Shown: piece by piece, positions 26,366 to 35,309 of the stretch
Position numbering within the stretch: position 1 is the first letter of the stretch
Layout of the letters: every line of letters starts with the position of its first letter
NCBI GenBank assembly: GCA_013391845.1
Contig: CP058414.1
Coordinates: forward strand, 1,288,501 to 1,352,500
DNA: 64,000 nt
From: Pseudoalteromonas shioyasakiensis
Lineage (GTDB): Bacteria > Pseudomonadota > Gammaproteobacteria > Enterobacterales > Alteromonadaceae
Direction: 5' to 3'
Program-made: the position numbers and the translations under genes
The notes under the pieces: generated by a model
What the model was told of the DNA's origin: nothing
Seen by the model: the letters and a program-made list of their open reading frames with translations, nothing else
Databases searched by the model: none

Positions 26366-27907
26366 TTAAATAGGTTGTATGCCAAATTGCTGAATATGAT
26401 TTAACAGCTCACGGTTAGTTGGTAGTTGTTGTAATCCGCGTTTGGCTTGTTGTTGGTTAGTACTAAAGTGCTCAATAATAGCCGTTGGCATTGCAAGTAC
26501 AGGGAATTGTGGTAGTTGTTTCATACCATAAAGTACATACTGGTAACTGGCCGCAGAGAAGACCTCTTGAGTGCGGTCAAAGTCGTTTAGCCACGGGCTT
26601 TGATATTGCCAAAGTGCTAAGTTTTCTTGCAGCTGCGCAGGGATTGAGTTTGCCTCTTTATGAGCTTGCCAATAGGGGCTAGTGCGCTTTGACAGCACAT
26701 AATGCAGCTTTAAAAACTCAATGATACGTTGCCAGCGATAATGGCATTGCTCATCAAAACGCTTTGCCAGTGTCGGCATTGCAGCACGATGAGTGGGGAA
26801 ATTGGCAAGTAAATTATTAAGACCAAGTTCCACCATGACTAACGCTGAGGCTTCAAGTGGTTCAATAAAGCCTGCAGACATACCAATAGCTAAACAGTTT
26901 TTATACCAAAAACGGCGTCTATAGCCGGGGTTAAAACTGATTTCACGAAATGTCAATTCACTTTGTTCTGTGCCAGGCTGGGTTTTTGCAATGTATTGGC
27001 TAAGTGCATGTTTCGCATCTTCGCTACTGGCAAAGCGGCTTGAGTACACCATACCAAGACCACGGCGGCTTTGTAGGCCAATATCCCAAATCCAACCCGC
27101 ATCTTGAGCAGTGGCTTTGGTATAAGAAAGAATCTCTTGTTGCGGGTTTAAATAAGGTACCTGAACGGCAACTGCTCGGTCGTTAAATAGCACATCTTGT
27201 TGCTCGATTAGTTCGATACCGTAATGCTGATGTAACAGCTTTGCGTGGGTGCCAGAGCAATCAATAAATATATCACCCGTGATAGCGCCATGATCGTGTG
27301 TTTGTAATGAACTAATATAGCCATCCTCATCACTATTGATGCTTTCAACATGGCTGACGATATGCTCAACTTTTAATTTTGTAGTGCAGTGCTGTTGCAG
27401 CAGCATGGCAAACTTACCAGCATCTAAATGATAGCCATAGTTTGCTTCACCTTGATAGGCGCTATGTAAGTGGTTTTTCGGCGCTTTATGGTGATCGCAC
27501 AAGTAGGTTTGGCTTGCGACTGCGTGACTAAAACTCACGGCATCTTTGTTGGCAAACCAGTAAGGTGCAATATTTAATTGCTGATAAGCCACCGGTAAGC
27601 TGAATGGGTGATAATAATGTGCGTCGCCTTCATCGTCGCACCAGCTATCAAAGCGTGAACCCTGTTTAAAAGACGCATCACAGCGTTGAATAAATTCACT
27701 TTCGCTAATGCCGATGGTTTTTAAGGTTTGTCGCATGGTTGGCCAAGTACCTTCACCAACACCTATAGTGGCAATATCTGGCGATTCAATTAGTGTAATG
27801 TGTGCGTTGTGAGTTAAGTGGGGTTGGGCAGCAATTAAGCCTGCAGATAACCAACCCGCAGTACCCCCACCTAAAATGACGACTTTTTTTACTTCATTCT
27901 GTTGCAT
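26366..27907 (-). CDS. Tryptophan halogenase-like flavoprotein
   Basis: 513 residues. The FAD-binding motif GGGTAGWLSAGLIAAQ and the halogenase signature VGEGTWPTMRQTL are present, and the Lys in ASFKQGSRF sits where PrnA has its catalytic lysine. The flavin-halogenase WxWxIP motif is altered to WIWDIGL, so the Pro is missing. The family as found in glycan loci is usually called tryptophan 7-halogenase, but halogenation there is unproven. The ATG at 27907 is chosen over the TTG at 27913. It follows the terminator of the 982-aa receptor and heads the SapC/cupin transcript. Confidence 0.9.
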   Translation of the reverse strand: MQQNEVKKVVILGGGTAGWLSAGLIAAQPHLTHNAHITLIESPDIATIGVGEGTWPTMRQTLKTIGISESEFIQRCDASFKQGSRFDSWCDDEGDAHYYHPFSLPVAYQQLNIAPYWFANKDAVSFSHAVASQTYLCDHHKAPKNHLHSAYQGEANYGYHLDAGKFAMLLQQHCTTKLKVEHIVSHVESINSDEDGYISSLQTHDHGAITGDIFIDCSGTHAKLLHQHYGIELIEQQDVLFNDRAVAVQVPYLNPQQEILSYTKATAQDAGWIWDIGLQSRRGLGMVYSSRFASSEDAKHALSQYIAKTQPGTEQSELTFREISFNPGYRRRFWYKNCLAIGMSAGFIEPLEASALVMVELGLNNLLANFPTHRAAMPTLAKRFDEQCHYRWQRIIEFLKLHYVLSKRTSPYWQAHKEANSIPAQLQENLALWQYQSPWLNDFDRTQEVFSAASYQYVLYGMKQLPQFPVLAMPTAIIEHFSTNQQQAKRGLQQLPTNRELLNHIQQFGIQPI

Positions 27908-27958
27908 GTTCAAGGCTACCTAAAATGCTATATAGACAAACTAGCATAATTGCGAAAA

Positions 27959-27985
27959 AAAAAGCCGCTGTTGAGCGGCTTTTTT
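27959..27985 (-). terminator. Terminator of the glucan TonB receptor
   Basis: AAAAAGCCGCT-gttg-AGCGGCTTTTT, a perfect hairpin with A- and T-tracts, 13 bases after the receptor stop. Read-through would feed the halogenase operon. Confidence 0.9.
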
Positions 27986-27997
27986 GACAACAAAATG

Positions 27998-30946
27998 CTA
28001 GAACGAGTAGCGGAAGCCGATGTTATAGCGCGCACCGTATTGGTTTGCACGTAACAGCTGCTCTGAGTAACGAACGTAGGTACGTTGCGTTTCGTCTGTA
28101 AGATTTAGACCTTCAACAAACACCGTTAGTTTTTCATTAACTGCGTAGTTCACATTGATATCCCACTGGCCGTAAGACTCAGTAAAGATAGGTGAAGCAT
28201 GTTGGTCAAAGCCTGTTAAGAACTCATCACGCCAGTTATAAGAAATACGTGCTGATAAACCGTCTAAATCATAAATTGCTGAGAAGTTAGCTGAATCACT
28301 TAAACCAGGTAAAGCAAATTGATAGCCGATTGCATCTCGGTCAGCTTCAACATCACCAAATACGAAAGTCGCGTTGGCTGCAATACCAAAACCTGAATCG
28401 CCAAACATATGTTGAGCTGCCAGTTCCCAGCCCCATAGATTTGCTGTTTCAACGTTGTTATCACGCGAAATGAAGAAGCTTGCGAGTGGATCTGTATCGT
28501 TACCAACGATAGGCGTGCCTTCTTCTGTACCTTGGTTTTCGTTGATCTTATCGTGAATTGCTTGGTCAGATGGTTGCTCACCTGCTGCTGCTAAATCTTC
28601 ACGAGCTTGCTCTGCACGATCACCAATGAATGGGTCAGTAATGCCGTCGATCGTTTCTTCAGTTGTAATATTAACTAAGAAGTTATCAACTTGCTTACGG
28701 TAGTAACCTGCTGATACATAGCTGCCTTCACCGTAGTAGTACTCAAGTGATAGGTCGATATTGTCAGCGGTATAAGGTTTTAAGTTTGGGTTACCTACAG
28801 CAACTTTTCGTTGACCAACTTTAGGGTTACCTAAAAATGACGTTGTTGAACGAAGCGCGCCAACTGGAGGGCGAGCAAGGCTTCGGCTGTAAGAGAAACG
28901 AGCGATGACGTCTTCAACTACTTCGATGTTCATATCGATGCTAGGTAAAAACTCTTTGCTGCTACCTTCACCATTTGAGAAAGAGCGCTCATCAGCGTAA
29001 ATGTATGACCACTCGTTACCGTTAACCCATTCCATTGCAACAGCAGGGCGCTCTAAGCTGTTTGCAGTAACATCCGTTGATTCGTAACGTAAACCCGCAG
29101 TGATGTTCACTGGCATACCGTTGAACTCTGTTTCGAAGTTAGCTTGTGCGTATACGGCTGTTGTTTCTTCGCTGACACGGTGATCGTCATCGATTGGACC
29201 TGATTGCACCATACCATTTACATCAGCAGGCCAGCTACATGCACCAATGCCGCCATCTGGGTGATCACAGTCAATGCTTTCTGCAATCGCAACGATGTCA
29301 TCAAAATCAGCATCATAATAGTAATTTAATAACTTATCGCTACCACCGCCAGAGAAACCGTCAAGTAAACCAGAGCTATCTACTCGAGTGAACATGCTGT
29401 CATCGTACCAATCAGCAGAGTTTAACCACCAACCAGCAGCTAGCTGACCTGAATAAGCAGTCGTGGTGCGGAAGTCGATTGTAGTGTGTGACATACCAAA
29501 GTTAATGCTCGAAAGAGCACCGCTGTCCTCATTATACCAAGTACCTTTTAGTTGATATTGGTCAAGGTCATTCGTGTTAGTGTCTTTGTTTACACCGGCA
29601 AAAAGCGTCCCCATGTCGCTAGGTAAAATTTCTGCTTGGCCATTAGTTAAGGTCATATCGATTAGCGGAATTTCGCCTTTGCTGAAGTCAGCCATTTTTT
29701 CGTCGATATTGACGGTTGGGTTTTCACACCATGAACATGAGGTGTTACCGATGATCATAAATGCATCATGGCCAATACCAACACCGGCACTTTCTGCCGA
29801 TGAGTTGTGCGCATCAAACTCAATGTTTAAGTTGTCTGTTACTTGCCAATCAATGTTTAAACCAAGCGATTTATTTTCGTTGGTTGTCGCGCCACGATTT
29901 AAGTTTGTAGAGTAGTCACCACCAATCTCAGTTACTTGAGTGTAAGTACCGTTTTCATTGATAGTTGCAGCACTTACGTTACCGCCATTATTGAACCAAA
30001 CACCAAAGCTACGACCATCTTTTTCAAACTCAAGCTTTGAATACGTGTAATCGACTGTCGCTGTAATACGGTCATTAGGTGCATATTGCAGCACAAGTTG
30101 GCCATTGGTACGTTTACGTGAATTGTCAGAAAACGCGTAACCAGCATTCTGCGGATACCAAGTAGCACCATCAGCGCGTTGGTTGTTATCTGTGACAGCT
30201 AAATCAGGAGATGATGAAATATCAACATTTGGGATCCAGTTATCAACCGCCATTGATTGTTCACGGTTATCACGCTCTTGCACTGAACCTGAAATTAAGA
30301 TACCAAATTTGTCATCGTTGAATGTGTTGCTGTAAATACCTGAAAGTTCAGGTGTTACATCGCTACCTGTTTCGTTTGATGTATCGTGAACGGCTTTTGC
30401 GCCAATCGATGCGTGTAGGCCAGGATTAGAGAGAGGTTTTGCAGTGGTGATATTAACGGTTGCACCAATACCACCGCTAGGGATATCAGAGCGAGCTGTT
30501 TTGTATACTTCAACACCACTCACACTTTCAGTTGCGATATCACCAAAATCAAATGAACGACCACCGGTTGTTGGCATTTGACGATTGTTAAGCGTTACTA
30601 AGTTAAATTCAGGACCAAAACCACGAACTGTAATTTTGCTACCTTCACCGTTACTTCGGTCAATAGACACACCGGTAATACGTTGTAAAGATTCAGCTAA
30701 GTTGGTATCTGGGAATTTACCAATATCTTCTGAAGTAATTGCATCAACAACACCTGCAGATTGACGTTTGATATCCATTGATTTTACAAGACTTCCGCGA
30801 ATACCGGATACTTGTATTACTTCAATATCACTCGCTTTGTCGGGCTGTTCTTCGGCGACAGCTGAGTGAGGAACTAGCGCGCTTAGACCCATTGCCATAG
30901 ACAGGCTAATAGCAAGCTGCTTTTTCTTGAAAAGTGTGTGGTTCAT
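27998..30946 (-). CDS. TonB-dependent receptor for beta-glucan oligosaccharides
   Basis: 982 residues. The signal peptide ends SAVAEE. An IEVIQVSGIRGSLVKSMDIKR TonB-box/plug start leads into the plug (VDAITSEDIGKFPDTNLAESLQRITGVSID) and a large barrel ending YNIGFRYSF. The plug motif marks the TonB-Xanth-Caul group of receptors that take up oligosaccharides in marine and xylan-using bacteria. Two LacI-type operators sit upstream, the same as those in front of gluP and GH1, which ties it to glucan import. The ribosome-binding site GGAG lies inside a small inverted repeat (30948-30963). Confidence 0.93.
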   Translation of the reverse strand: MNHTLFKKKQLAISLSMAMGLSALVPHSAVAEEQPDKASDIEVIQVSGIRGSLVKSMDIKRQSAGVVDAITSEDIGKFPDTNLAESLQRITGVSIDRSNGEGSKITVRGFGPEFNLVTLNNRQMPTTGGRSFDFGDIATESVSGVEVYKTARSDIPSGGIGATVNITTAKPLSNPGLHASIGAKAVHDTSNETGSDVTPELSGIYSNTFNDDKFGILISGSVQERDNREQSMAVDNWIPNVDISSSPDLAVTDNNQRADGATWYPQNAGYAFSDNSRKRTNGQLVLQYAPNDRITATVDYTYSKLEFEKDGRSFGVWFNNGGNVSAATINENGTYTQVTEIGGDYSTNLNRGATTNENKSLGLNIDWQVTDNLNIEFDAHNSSAESAGVGIGHDAFMIIGNTSCSWCENPTVNIDEKMADFSKGEIPLIDMTLTNGQAEILPSDMGTLFAGVNKDTNTNDLDQYQLKGTWYNEDSGALSSINFGMSHTTIDFRTTTAYSGQLAAGWWLNSADWYDDSMFTRVDSSGLLDGFSGGGSDKLLNYYYDADFDDIVAIAESIDCDHPDGGIGACSWPADVNGMVQSGPIDDDHRVSEETTAVYAQANFETEFNGMPVNITAGLRYESTDVTANSLERPAVAMEWVNGNEWSYIYADERSFSNGEGSSKEFLPSIDMNIEVVEDVIARFSYSRSLARPPVGALRSTTSFLGNPKVGQRKVAVGNPNLKPYTADNIDLSLEYYYGEGSYVSAGYYRKQVDNFLVNITTEETIDGITDPFIGDRAEQAREDLAAAGEQPSDQAIHDKINENQGTEEGTPIVGNDTDPLASFFISRDNNVETANLWGWELAAQHMFGDSGFGIAANATFVFGDVEADRDAIGYQFALPGLSDSANFSAIYDLDGLSARISYNWRDEFLTGFDQHASPIFTESYGQWDINVNYAVNEKLTVFVEGLNLTDETQRTYVRYSEQLLRANQYGARYNIGFRYSF

Positions 30947-30991
30947 GCAAATCTCCAGATTTGGTTTTAAATAATGTTGTCGTCTATTTTT

Positions 30992-31005
30992 TGTAAGCGC
31001 TTACA
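30992..31005. promoter_or_regulatory. LacI-type operator 3 (TGTAAGCGCTTACA)
   Basis: Perfect match to operators 1 and 2, about 45 bases ahead of the receptor start. It places the receptor in the same regulon as GH1 and gluP. Confidence 0.87.
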
Positions 31006-31044
31006 TTTTTTTCCAAAAAAAATCGCCGAACCCGATTTTATAAA

Positions 31045-31058
31045 TGTAACCGCTTACA
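31045..31058. promoter_or_regulatory. LacI-type operator 4 (TGTAACCGCTTACA)
   Basis: One base off the perfect palindrome, 53 bases centre-to-centre from operator 3. The 301-base gap 30947-31247 holds these two sites and otherwise AT-rich sequence with nothing else I recognise. Confidence 0.8.
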
Positions 31059-31247
31059 TTACGTTATTGGAAAGTAAAACAATCGTCAATATAAATAACG
31101 AGTTAAGATCAGGGTAAATTTCTATGCTTATGTTATTATTAGAAATATTTTATAAGTAAGTTTCTGTTTTTTAGGTACAAATCCTGCAGGTTTAAGCTGG
31201 AATGAGAAAAATATAGTCTTTTACATTTGTTAAATTGAGGAGGTTGC

Positions 31248-31859
31248 GTGCAATCAGTAAAATGGAATGGTGATGTATTCACCTCAAGTAAAATTATTTG
31301 TGTTGGTCGTAATTTTGCAGCGCATATTGCAGAGCTTAACAATGAAACACCCGCTAGTATGGTGTTGTTTGCAAAACCAAATAGTGCCATCACAGATATG
31401 CTTAATAGTGAACACTTAGGTGAAGCTTTACATTACGAAACTGAGCTTTGTTTTTTAGTTAAAAACAAGCAACTGGCAGCGGTTGGACTTGGCCTCGATT
31501 TAACCAAACGTGAACTACAAAGCATACTTAAAGAAAAAGGCCTACCTTGGGAGCGTGCAAAAGCCTTTAATGGCTCAGCATTGTTTACTGAATTTGTCGC
31601 TGTTAATGACAGCTTGCATTATCAATTTAGTCTAAAGATTGATGGTAAAGAAACTCAACTAGGTGACACAAAGCTAATGTTGTTTAACGCTGAGCAAATT
31701 TTAGCTGAGATCAGTGAATTTATGGACTTAGAGGATGGCGATATAATTATGACAGGCACGCCTGCCGGGGTAGGGAAAGTCGCGGCTAATTCCACCTTTG
31801 CTGTAACACTTATGGATGGTCAACAGGAGTTACTATCCCATCAGTGGCAGGCTCTGTAA
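31248..31859 (+). CDS. Fumarylacetoacetate hydrolase-family protein
   Basis: 203 residues, the short single-domain FAH form (like E. coli YcgM). IICVGRNFAAHIAEL, the metal-binding HYETELCFLV and the C-terminal IIMTGTPAGVGKV are family landmarks. Members are acylpyruvate or oxaloacetate-type hydrolases or decarboxylases; the substrate here is open. It begins with GTG behind a strong AGGAGG. Its last 50 bases overlap the convergent binding-protein gene. Confidence 0.9.
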   Translation: MQSVKWNGDVFTSSKIICVGRNFAAHIAELNNETPASMVLFAKPNSAITDMLNSEHLGEALHYETELCFLVKNKQLAAVGLGLDLTKRELQSILKEKGLPWERAKAFNGSALFTEFVAVNDSLHYQFSLKIDGKETQLGDTKLMLFNAEQILAEISEFMDLEDGDIIMTGTPAGVGKVAANSTFAVTLMDGQQELLSHQWQAL

Positions 31860-32736
31860 GTGGGTCTAAAATGTAGCGCTGATAATAAGTTGAAAACTCA
31901 GGAAAGCTTTGTTCGAGCCAAGTTCGTTGGCTTTGCTGGTACCTCTCACTTGGCAACACCTTGTTTTTCAGCGCCTCATTAATCTGTGCTAGTACTTTTT
32001 CGGCATAATGATTAGGCGCATTCGTTGAGCAACCAATGGCGCCAAAAACAATACTCTGTGCTGGATTAACGATAGTGAGTTTTTGAATATTCTGTAGGTT
32101 TTGCTGGTTGTAATAATCAGCAACAAATGGGTAATCAATAGTGTAATCAATGTAGCCGTGTTCTAGCTGTGATAGCAGAGCAAAATTTGGGCTACTGCCG
32201 TTACCACTTAGTGCTGCACTTTCGTAGAGTTTGGTATTTTTCGCAATCTTATCTAATTTACTGCCAAACTTACGCGCACTATTTTGACCATAAATAAAAT
32301 TAGCATCAGTGAATAAAGAGATTAGTGGCACTGGATCGCCATGTTTTTGTTTAATCTTTAATGATTTTTCTTCAGTACTTAAAACACTGAATGGTGGGTA
32401 CACTGTGGTTGGGATTGAGTAAGTAACATGATTATTTTTTTTACCTCGATGGATCATACAGGCATAGCATGCCATTTTCCCGTCAGCGAGATATTTACTG
32501 CCACGCTTTTGCGGTAATATCACTTCGCTGTGGTTAATTTCGGGTAAGGCTTCAATCAACATATCGGTAATTTCATTGCATAACCCACCATGGGGGTTAG
32601 CTTTGCTTTTCTCGATAAAGAAAGGCTTAGCATCATTTTCAAACCAGGTAATAGTGAGTTGTTCTGAGGCATCAGTTTTCGGGGCAAAGAACGCCCCCGC
32701 AACCACGCATAATACTTGTTTTATGTATTTACTCAT
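31810..32736 (-). CDS. Periplasmic solute-binding protein homologue (SBP_bac_3, TIGR02285-like)
   Basis: 308 residues. An N-terminal signal (MSKYIKQVLCVVAGAFFAPKTDA) precedes a two-lobed amino-acid-binding-protein-like fold (ITWFENDAKPFFIE at the start). The pattern, with a YACMIHRGKKN segment and C-terminal WLEQSFPEF, resembles the TIGR02285 group of unattached binding-protein homologues. No ABC transporter genes are nearby, so transport is not implied; a sensing role is possible. I start at the ATG at 32736 (AAGG six bases upstream). It overlaps the FAH gene tail to tail. Confidence 0.8.
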   Translation of the reverse strand: MSKYIKQVLCVVAGAFFAPKTDASEQLTITWFENDAKPFFIEKSKANPHGGLCNEITDMLIEALPEINHSEVILPQKRGSKYLADGKMACYACMIHRGKKNNHVTYSIPTTVYPPFSVLSTEEKSLKIKQKHGDPVPLISLFTDANFIYGQNSARKFGSKLDKIAKNTKLYESAALSGNGSSPNFALLSQLEHGYIDYTIDYPFVADYYNQQNLQNIQKLTIVNPAQSIVFGAIGCSTNAPNHYAEKVLAQINEALKNKVLPSERYQQSQRTWLEQSFPEFSTYYQRYILDPLTEPATDGIVTPVDHP

Positions 32737-32880
32737 CAACAACCTTGCAAGTTAAGTGCTAAGAGTAACTATACACTATAGTATTAGGAAGCGTGTAGTT
32801 TGAATAGATAAATGATGAATAAGTATTGGTTTTCGTTTAATCCAATTGCTTCGCATTGAAGAGCAAGTTCAAGCATTTAC

Positions 32881-33864
32881 CTATTCATTTTCTAGTGTTT
32901 TTTTGTATTCTTTAAAGCCAACCCCTGTCCAACGTTTGAATGCTTTGGCAAAAGCACTTTCATCTACATAGCCAAAGTACAAAGCAAGGTGTGCTTGATT
33001 CGCACTACCTTGGCGTATCAACTTCTTGGCTAGTTCACAGCGAACTTCATCACTTAACTTTTTAAATGAGTAGCCTTTTTCAGCAAGCTTGCGATTTAAG
33101 TGCCTTTCACTCACAGCCAATAAATTACTTATTTGTTCACGTTTTAAATTGGGTTGCTTAAGTAAAATTGCACTGACTTTATCAACATAACTCTGTGGTT
33201 GCAGTTGCTTTAGTTGTTGCTCTGCCAGTGATTGCATTTGTTGTTGCACAGCTTGATTAACGTTACGTTGTTGCAATTGCCAATCATCATCATGATAAAT
33301 TAAGTAATTTTCGTTGGTGTTAAAAAGCAATTCGGCGTCTCCAAAAATGGCGCGATAGCTTGCTATATTCCCTTGCTGAGAATGCGTAAATGCAACCACC
33401 TTGGGCTTTATTGGTGCACCAGAGATCCATTTCGCGCCACAGGCAACACAGGCAAGAACTGCCTCTATCCTTATTGCTGTAGGAGTGCTAAAAAAGGCAT
33501 CAAAAGTGACTTTCCAGCCATTTTTTGAATGTGATTTACTAAACTTACCACCTTCACCTATTAAGGCTGAATAGGCAATTAAGCTGTCGACAGCATCACC
33601 TAGAGTCGGACAACTAAATAGTAAGTAGCCGAGCATATCGTAACTATCGGGCTTTAAACTTAAGGCTATTTTAAGACCAAGTTCATTGTCATTTAAATCT
33701 GTCAAAGCTTGCCAAAGCGCATCTTGTAGCGCCATCGGCAGTCTTCCTTCACTTGGGAATTTTTGAATTTGCTGGCATAAATTAGCATCTAATTGTACAT
33801 CTAACGCGGGAAGAATATGCAAAATAGCCTTGCTAAAGCCAGGTGTTACGCTGTTTGTAGTCAT
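32881..33864 (-). CDS. AraC-family transcriptional regulator
   Basis: 327 residues. The N-terminal domain is of the Arabinose_bd/OruR type (LGLKIALSLKPDSYDMLGYLLFSCPTLGDAVDSL). The C-terminal AraC double helix-turn-helix (REQISNLLAVSERHLNRKL ... SANQAHLALYFGYVDESAFAKAFKRWTG) is complete. It is divergent from the FMO operon and separated by 152 bases, so it most likely activates it in response to the substrate. I choose the ATG at 33864 with an AAGAAG site; the TTG at 33903 gives 13 extra residues. Confidence 0.9.
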   Translation of the reverse strand: MTTNSVTPGFSKAILHILPALDVQLDANLCQQIQKFPSEGRLPMALQDALWQALTDLNDNELGLKIALSLKPDSYDMLGYLLFSCPTLGDAVDSLIAYSALIGEGGKFSKSHSKNGWKVTFDAFFSTPTAIRIEAVLACVACGAKWISGAPIKPKVVAFTHSQQGNIASYRAIFGDAELLFNTNENYLIYHDDDWQLQQRNVNQAVQQQMQSLAEQQLKQLQPQSYVDKVSAILLKQPNLKREQISNLLAVSERHLNRKLAEKGYSFKKLSDEVRCELAKKLIRQGSANQAHLALYFGYVDESAFAKAFKRWTGVGFKEYKKTLENE

Positions 33865-34016
33865 GTGTGTTCTTCTTATTGTTGTGTGATTTTTATAGCA
33901 CAACTAAGAAATGATGTCTCGTTTTAACTGGTTTTTGTCCTGTCATCGCTATTACAAGTTTTTAAAAAATAGTTAATCTGGTTGTCACACTTTGATTTAT
34001 CTATGTAGGAATGAGT

Positions 34017-35309
34017 ATGCATCCATACGTTGTAATTGGCGCAGGCCCAATGGGTCTTTGTACTGTTCGTCGACTAGCTGAGACTGGCATTGATGTGATT
34101 GGTCTTGAAGCACACAGTGATGTAGGTGGTTTATGGGATATTAATAGCCCAACCAGCACCATGTATGAATCAGCTCATTTAATTTCATCAAAGAGAATGA
34201 CCGAGTTTGCTGATTTTCCAATGGCAGAACACGTCGCAACATATCCAAAACATGATCAAATGCGTGAGTATTTTCAAGCCTACGCTAAACATTTTGACCT
34301 CTATAAGCATTACCGCTTTGGAGCATGGGTTTCTCATTGCGAGCCAGAAGGTGAGTTTTGGCGAGTTAGCTATGTGCAAAATGGCCTGCAAAAAGAAATT
34401 TTAGCGAGCGGTTTATTGCTCGCTAATGGTACTTTGCATCACCCTAATCGGGGACAGTTCAAGGGCTCTTTTGCAGGAGAGCAAATTCATTCAAGTGAAT
34501 ATCGAAGTGCAGGCTTATTTTCAGGTAAACGTGTTCTGATAATTGGTTGTGGCAACTCTGCGTGTGATATCGCAGTCGATGCGGTTCATCGTGCAAAATC
34601 TGTAGATATGGTGGTACGCAGAGGTTATTACTTTTTACCGAAATTTGTCGCAGGCAGGCCTACAGATACACTTGGTGGTAAAGTGCGATTACCGAATAAA
34701 TTGAAACAAATAGTCGATGGTACATTAGTTAGGCTTATTTCAGGCAAACCAAGTTCATATGGCTTACCTGATCCAGACTATAAAATGTATGAATCGCACC
34801 CTGTGGTTAATTCATTGTTTTTACATCACATTGGTCATGGTGATATCAAAGTTAGACCATCAATTGCTGAGTTAACCGAGCAGGGAGCCGCGTTTACTGA
34901 TGGCAATAAAGCTGACTATGATTTGATTTTAGAAGCAACGGGTTACAAGTTGCATTACCCGTTTTTAGACCAAGCCCACCTTAACTGGCAGGGAGATGCT
35001 CCTCGCTTGTATTTAAATGTGTTTAATCCATTACATCAAAACTTGTATGTGATGGGGATGGTTGAAGCAACTGGATTAGGTTGGCAAGGCCGTGATGATC
35101 AGGCAAAGCTAGTTGCTAAAGTGATCCGAATGCAACTAGATAACCCTACTAAAGCGGCTAAGTTTGCTGAAAAAGTGAAGCGTAAAGCAGCTGTCAGAAT
35201 TGACGGTGGTATGAATTATTTAGAGCTTGAACGCATGGCGTATTATGTTCATAAAGCTGACTACCTAGCGGCGATTAATGATGAAATGCGCCAATTAAAA
35301 ATGGGATAA
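34017..35309 (+). CDS. Class B flavin monooxygenase (FMO-like)
   Basis: 430 residues. FAD Rossmann motif VVIGAGPMG at the start, NADPH Rossmann motif IIGCGNSACD, and the FMO signature FAGEQIHSSEY (Phe152 to Tyr162, the Tyr form rather than the Baeyer-Villiger Trp/Pro form). NADPH and O2 would insert one oxygen into a nitrogen, sulfur or carbonyl carbon of an unknown substrate. Early ELEAHSDVGGLWD and the ATGYKLHYPF segment are typical. The ATG at 34017 has a TAGGA site six bases upstream; the ATG at 34011 has none. It leads an operon of six genes. Confidence 0.92.
   Translation: MHPYVVIGAGPMGLCTVRRLAETGIDVIGLEAHSDVGGLWDINSPTSTMYESAHLISSKRMTEFADFPMAEHVATYPKHDQMREYFQAYAKHFDLYKHYRFGAWVSHCEPEGEFWRVSYVQNGLQKEILASGLLLANGTLHHPNRGQFKGSFAGEQIHSSEYRSAGLFSGKRVLIIGCGNSACDIAVDAVHRAKSVDMVVRRGYYFLPKFVAGRPTDTLGGKVRLPNKLKQIVDGTLVRLISGKPSSYGLPDPDYKMYESHPVVNSLFLHHIGHGDIKVRPSIAELTEQGAAFTDGNKADYDLILEATGYKLHYPFLDQAHLNWQGDAPRLYLNVFNPLHQNLYVMGMVEATGLGWQGRDDQAKLVAKVIRMQLDNPTKAAKFAEKVKRKAAVRIDGGMNYLELERMAYYVHKADYLAAINDEMRQLKMG

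Noticed and set aside
29574..29915. Long antisense reading frame inside the 982-aa TonB receptor gene
   Set aside because: It lies wholly within a well-supported gene, has no ribosome-binding site or recognisable domain, and reflects base composition on the opposite strand.
30948..30963. CAAATCT-CC-AGATTTG palindrome at the glucan receptor start, considered as an operator or RNA switch
   Set aside because: With only two central bases the stem would fold poorly; a five-bp stem leaves the GGAG in the loop. It could be chance, so I only mention it in the receptor entry.
33865..34016. Operator for the AraC regulator between the AraC and FMO genes
   Set aside because: I found no direct repeat good enough to name; AraC-type sites are too degenerate to call by eye.
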